Source of the DNA: Haliotis asinina
Lineage: Eukaryota; Mollusca; Gastropoda; Lepetellida; Haliotidae
DNA length: 64,000 nt
Reading direction: 5' to 3'
Assembly (NCBI RefSeq): GCF_037392515.1
Contig: NC_090280.1
Coordinates: forward strand, 18,354,001 to 18,418,000
The notes beneath the pieces are model-generated. The model had not been told where the DNA came from and searched no databases. It saw nothing but the letters and a program-made list of their open reading frames with translations. Both the position numbers and the translations under genes were made by a program. Position 1 is the first letter of the stretch, and every line of letters begins with the position of its first letter. Of this stretch, positions 60,983 to 64,000 are shown one piece after another.

Positions 60983-61167
60983 ATGATGATTACTTGGTCA
61001 CGTAGAGTATCACCACCACAACAATAACACATTTACATCACACTATCACAACACGGACACTGACTCTTTTACATCACACTACACTGAGATCAAACAACTA
61101 CGTAAAAATAAGAATTATTGAATCAATATTTAGTTATGAATGCAGGAGACATGTGGATGACAGTCTT

Positions 61168-61173
61168 AATAAA
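61168..61173 (+). terminator. Candidate polyadenylation signal for FReD gene 4
   Basis: AATAAA about 190 bp after the stop codon of gene 4, lying in dimer-start sequence instead of the ancestral tail. Weak: chosen only by position. Another ATAAAT context lies near 61803. Confidence 0.3.
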
Positions 61174-61503
61174 CCAGAACTCAGAGCAACAGTAAAGTGT
61201 ACTGACATGGAAGTTGAATCTGAAATCCAATCAATGTTAGGAATAATTATCCGACATTATCCTGGTTAGAGCGGTGTTTGAGGTAACTGCAGAAGTTACG
61301 TCACTTTACGCAATGAATACGAGAATGCCAATCAAGGTAGGTATGCAATGTTGTTGACTTTAACAGTGAAGGGTATTTTATGTGCGCTTGTATCAGTTCC
61401 TTTGAGCAAAGGGTGGTGAGGACGTTTGTGTGTGCACGTTTGTGTGTGCACGTTTGTGTGTGTAATGTGTGGTGTGTACATGCTTTTGTGAGTACAGCGT
61501 GCA

Positions 61504-62530
61504 CAGTTCAGCTGCAGCTCACATAAACTAGCCATTGAAACTGGCAGATGTTCAGATATGCCAAGGCATGAAAGACTGTGTAAAGTCTGTAACACTGAAT
61601 TCGTCGTGACTAAATGTCACTTCCTGCTGACTTGTGTAACTTATGGTAACCTCCACCAAAGATACACACCCCTTAAATATTCTGCATTCCTAACTATGGC
61701 AAAGTTAAACCTACTCATATCTTCCCACGACGAATCAGTTATAGGAACCGTGACCTGCTACATTTTCCATGCCTCCAACCTCAGTAACAAAGCTCTCGTA
61801 TAGAATAAATCCTATGTAGCATACATCACTGATTATTAATATGGGACCTTACTATCCCAGCCTCTTGTGGTACCTGCACTCGTGTTTTGGATGTGTAAAA
61901 CTTATTTCTATGCCCCGATATATCTGTACCTTGTCAAAACCCATGAATTACCGGTTACGAACCGTTCTATTTTCCAAGTCTTGATGACTTGTATGGGTAT
62001 CCATGGTAACAGGTTGCATTTGATATGGTCTGTTATAACTGTTAGGACTCAAACCTCTTTTTTGTACCTTGTAATGTTGTATTATGCATCATTGATCGTG
62101 GAATGCTATATATTCCATGCGTGGACACACCTGTATAAACATTCTGTGACTATCGATTGTATGTATTTGTCGTACCTGCATAAGTCTTGATCACTGAACG
62201 TAGAATACAATGGCCTTCGTGCCCTGGTACACATAAATAGGTATTTTGCAATACAGATCGATAGTACCATCATATAGCCTTGCTTGCATTCCTGTATTAT
62301 GCATAGACTATGCTGTACAGTGGGCTCTGTCATAAACGTTTGTACTTAGTAGTATGAAACTAGGTGTTTTGGATTGTGGAATGCTATATTTTTCATGCTG
62401 GGACACACTTAGATAAATTCTCTATCAAATAGCTTGTTTTGCTGTGCTTGCTTAAGTCTTTGTATAATGCATGGTCCTTGTTGTTGTACATAGGACGCAC
62501 TCATTGTACTGAATAAGGAGAATTGAATTG
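61504..62530 (+). mobile_element. LINE1 3' end, dimer 3 copy (best preserved peptide)
   Basis: The open frame 61558-61803 encodes MPRHERLCKVCNTEFVVTKC..., then HFLLTCVTYGNLHQRY and CYIFHASNL, a Cys-containing LINE reverse transcriptase C terminus. It is followed by a shorter 3' region than in dimers 1 and 2 (about 700 bp) ending near TGAATAAGGAGAATTGAATT. Confidence 0.75.
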
Positions 62531-62599
62531 AGTACAGCGTGGTGTGCATGTTTGTGTGTAAAGTGTGTTGTGTAGATGCTAGTGTGTGTACAGGGTGGT

Positions 62600-64000
62600 G
62601 AGTACAATGAATGAATGAGTGAATGAATGAATGATCTTTACTTCCTCCAGTAACTTCGGCGAGTGCTTTTTCTGTTAACCCAACGCACATACTTAACACA
62701 ACGCACACAGTGATGTATTGTAAAGAGAAAAAGGGAAGTTTTACAATGGATCATTGTCTATAGCTCACTGTCTATACATGTACCAGTGATTTCAGGATCT
62801 TGGAGCTTCGAAGGCTCTGTGATTGCTTCGGCATAACCTCCCAAGGAACATCGGCTTCATTGTGTCTACAGTAGCTGTCACAGTCCTATAGCTAATCTTT
62901 TTGAATAGTTGGAACGATCGAAGATCTCTGACGAACATTTTACACAGTTGGTGTAAAGTGACGCTATATAGTTTCAATGTTATTTGTTCTTGTCCGAGAC
63001 ATATTTGACCACCGCTCACTCGCGTAGAAGGAGCATGGAATTATTACTCTACGTCATACAGTAAGACCACAGGGGCTTGTTTTGCTGAAAAGAATACGTC
63101 CTGGGTCCAACAAGCGTACACTGACATCCATATACGTGTACCTTCTTTGTATGTATGTGGATATGAGTGTACACGTGTTCTACCCAGGACATATTATTTT
63201 CAGTAGTACAAACCTCTGTGGTTTAGCCAACAGGTTGGATTTAGGCCACCAGCTCTAAGACCAATATCTCCAAGTGAGTTCAAGGTTTCTCTCGCCTTAG
63301 CACGAGATCTCGTACTCCTTTCGGATTCCGAATGAGTACTCATAAAGGATCCTGCGTATATTGTGTTCGATTTCATGGACGGTATGTGATTACCCAGGCT
63401 GAAAGGGCATGACTGGTCAATTATACCTTAACCCTGGAATGCTAGGACACAGTGTTTGCTGTATATGTCAGTCTCCATTGGCAAGCATATTGATGGTTAG
63501 TTTCTAAGGACACATGTGTCGGCCACTACTTATGACTTATGAGAGTCGTGATTAGGACTACTGTATGGTGATCACGTCCAAGAATAAGACCTTGTCGTAA
63601 ATGATGAAGGCGTGCGACAAGGGCGTGTCTTATAGGCTACATATATGTTCATTTATATACACAAATAACATCCATGCGGATAAGACACACCCTTGCCGTA
63701 CGCCTTGTCTGACTTTGAACGTTCGACTTGTCTTGTCAGTATGTTTGACACATCCAGTCGATTCATGGTACGACTGACGTATTATGTGTCAGTCTTTCCC
63801 TTGCACACCAAGCATAAATAGGTTTAGCATCAGCCTGTTGTGGCAGATGCGATCGAAAGCTTTCTCGTTGTCGAGAAAGAAAGTGGATCCGTTGGAGGAC
63901 CTTTCCGAGTAAAAAGATATCACTTCTTTGAGTACATAGGTAGCCAAGTTTGCACCATCCTCTGGTTGCAATCCACACGGCAGTCTATGTGGAAAATCAG
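62600..64000 (-). mobile_element. LINE2, dimer 3 copy (runs off the window)
   Basis: Minus strand: FFLDNEKAFDRICHNRLMLN (63971-63789) and the C-terminal block TLKLYSVTLHQLCKMF...MKPMFLGRLCRSNHR (63019-62792). The 3' tail with GAATGAATGAATGATC lies at about 62607-62640. It lacks the palindromic insertion found in the dimer 2 copy. Confidence 0.75.

Larger units (their letters stand above)
29139..61038 (+). repeat. FReD array, dimer 2 (enlarged by insertions)
   Basis: Same order of parts as dimer 1, with FReD genes 3 and 4. Without the palindromic element (10,280 bp + 4) and the CACTA-like element (7,206 bp + 3) it is about 14.4 kb, close to the 14.8 kb of dimer 1. Confidence 0.8.
61039..64000 (+). 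repeat. FReD array, start of dimer 3
   Basis: After gene 4 the sequence returns to the dimer start (CATCACACTA...CGGACACTGACTC). LINE1 and LINE2 follow in the same order as in dimers 1 and 2, then the window ends. This predicts at least one more FReD gene a few kb to the right. Confidence 0.75.

Overview
The window looks like nuclear DNA from a marine gastropod, most likely an abalone-type vetigastropod. This rests on intron-rich host genes with canonical splice sites, several molluscan-type LINE reverse transcriptases, and a roughly 270-bp SINE-like repeat that I associate with abalone sequences from memory (not verified here). No prokaryotic gene organisation is visible. Most of the window is repeats; host coding sequence is sparse.

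Layout. (1) 1-5,075: a small minus-strand gene with signal peptide, one immunoglobulin-like domain and a transmembrane segment (exons 4395-4323, 1603-1236, 982-725), plus SINE-like copies and a 41-bp minisatellite. (2) 5,076-14,195: two copies of one ~4.5-kb foldback DNA transposon, one inserted inside the other, with a perfect 6-bp target duplication around the inner copy. Their long inverted ends are built of a 21-bp minisatellite, and both carry the same dead LINE fragment. (3) 14,297-64,000: a tandem array of fibrinogen-related domain (FReD) genes. The repeating unit is a dimer: type A = LINE1 3' end + LINE2 + gene with 3' tail alpha; type B = LINE3/LINE2 chimera + gene ending directly in the next dimer. 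Dimer 1 is 14,297-29,138, dimer 2 is 29,139-61,038, and dimer 3 starts at 61,039 and leaves the window. Dimer 2 is twice as long because it received a 10.28-kb palindromic element (39,005-49,284, flanked by ATAC) and a 7.2-kb CACTA-like element (51,671-58,876, flanked by TGT) that sits inside intron 1 of the fourth FReD gene.

Four FReD genes share one five-exon plan (intron phases 1-0-1-1; 254 residues: signal peptide, short Cys-containing N-terminal stretch, fibrinogen C-terminal domain). Only the fourth (51,371-60,982) is open throughout, despite the 7.2-kb insertion in its intron. Gene 1 has one in-frame stop, gene 2 a 7-bp deletion that replaces its C terminus, and gene 3 several lesions. 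FReD proteins in molluscs are secreted pattern-recognition lectins, so this is probably an expanding and decaying innate-immunity cluster.

Most long open frames elsewhere are artefacts of 21-bp, 41-bp or TTTA repeats or are pieces of LINEs. Coordinates of repeat ends without a visible target duplication are approximate, and all similarity statements were made by eye.
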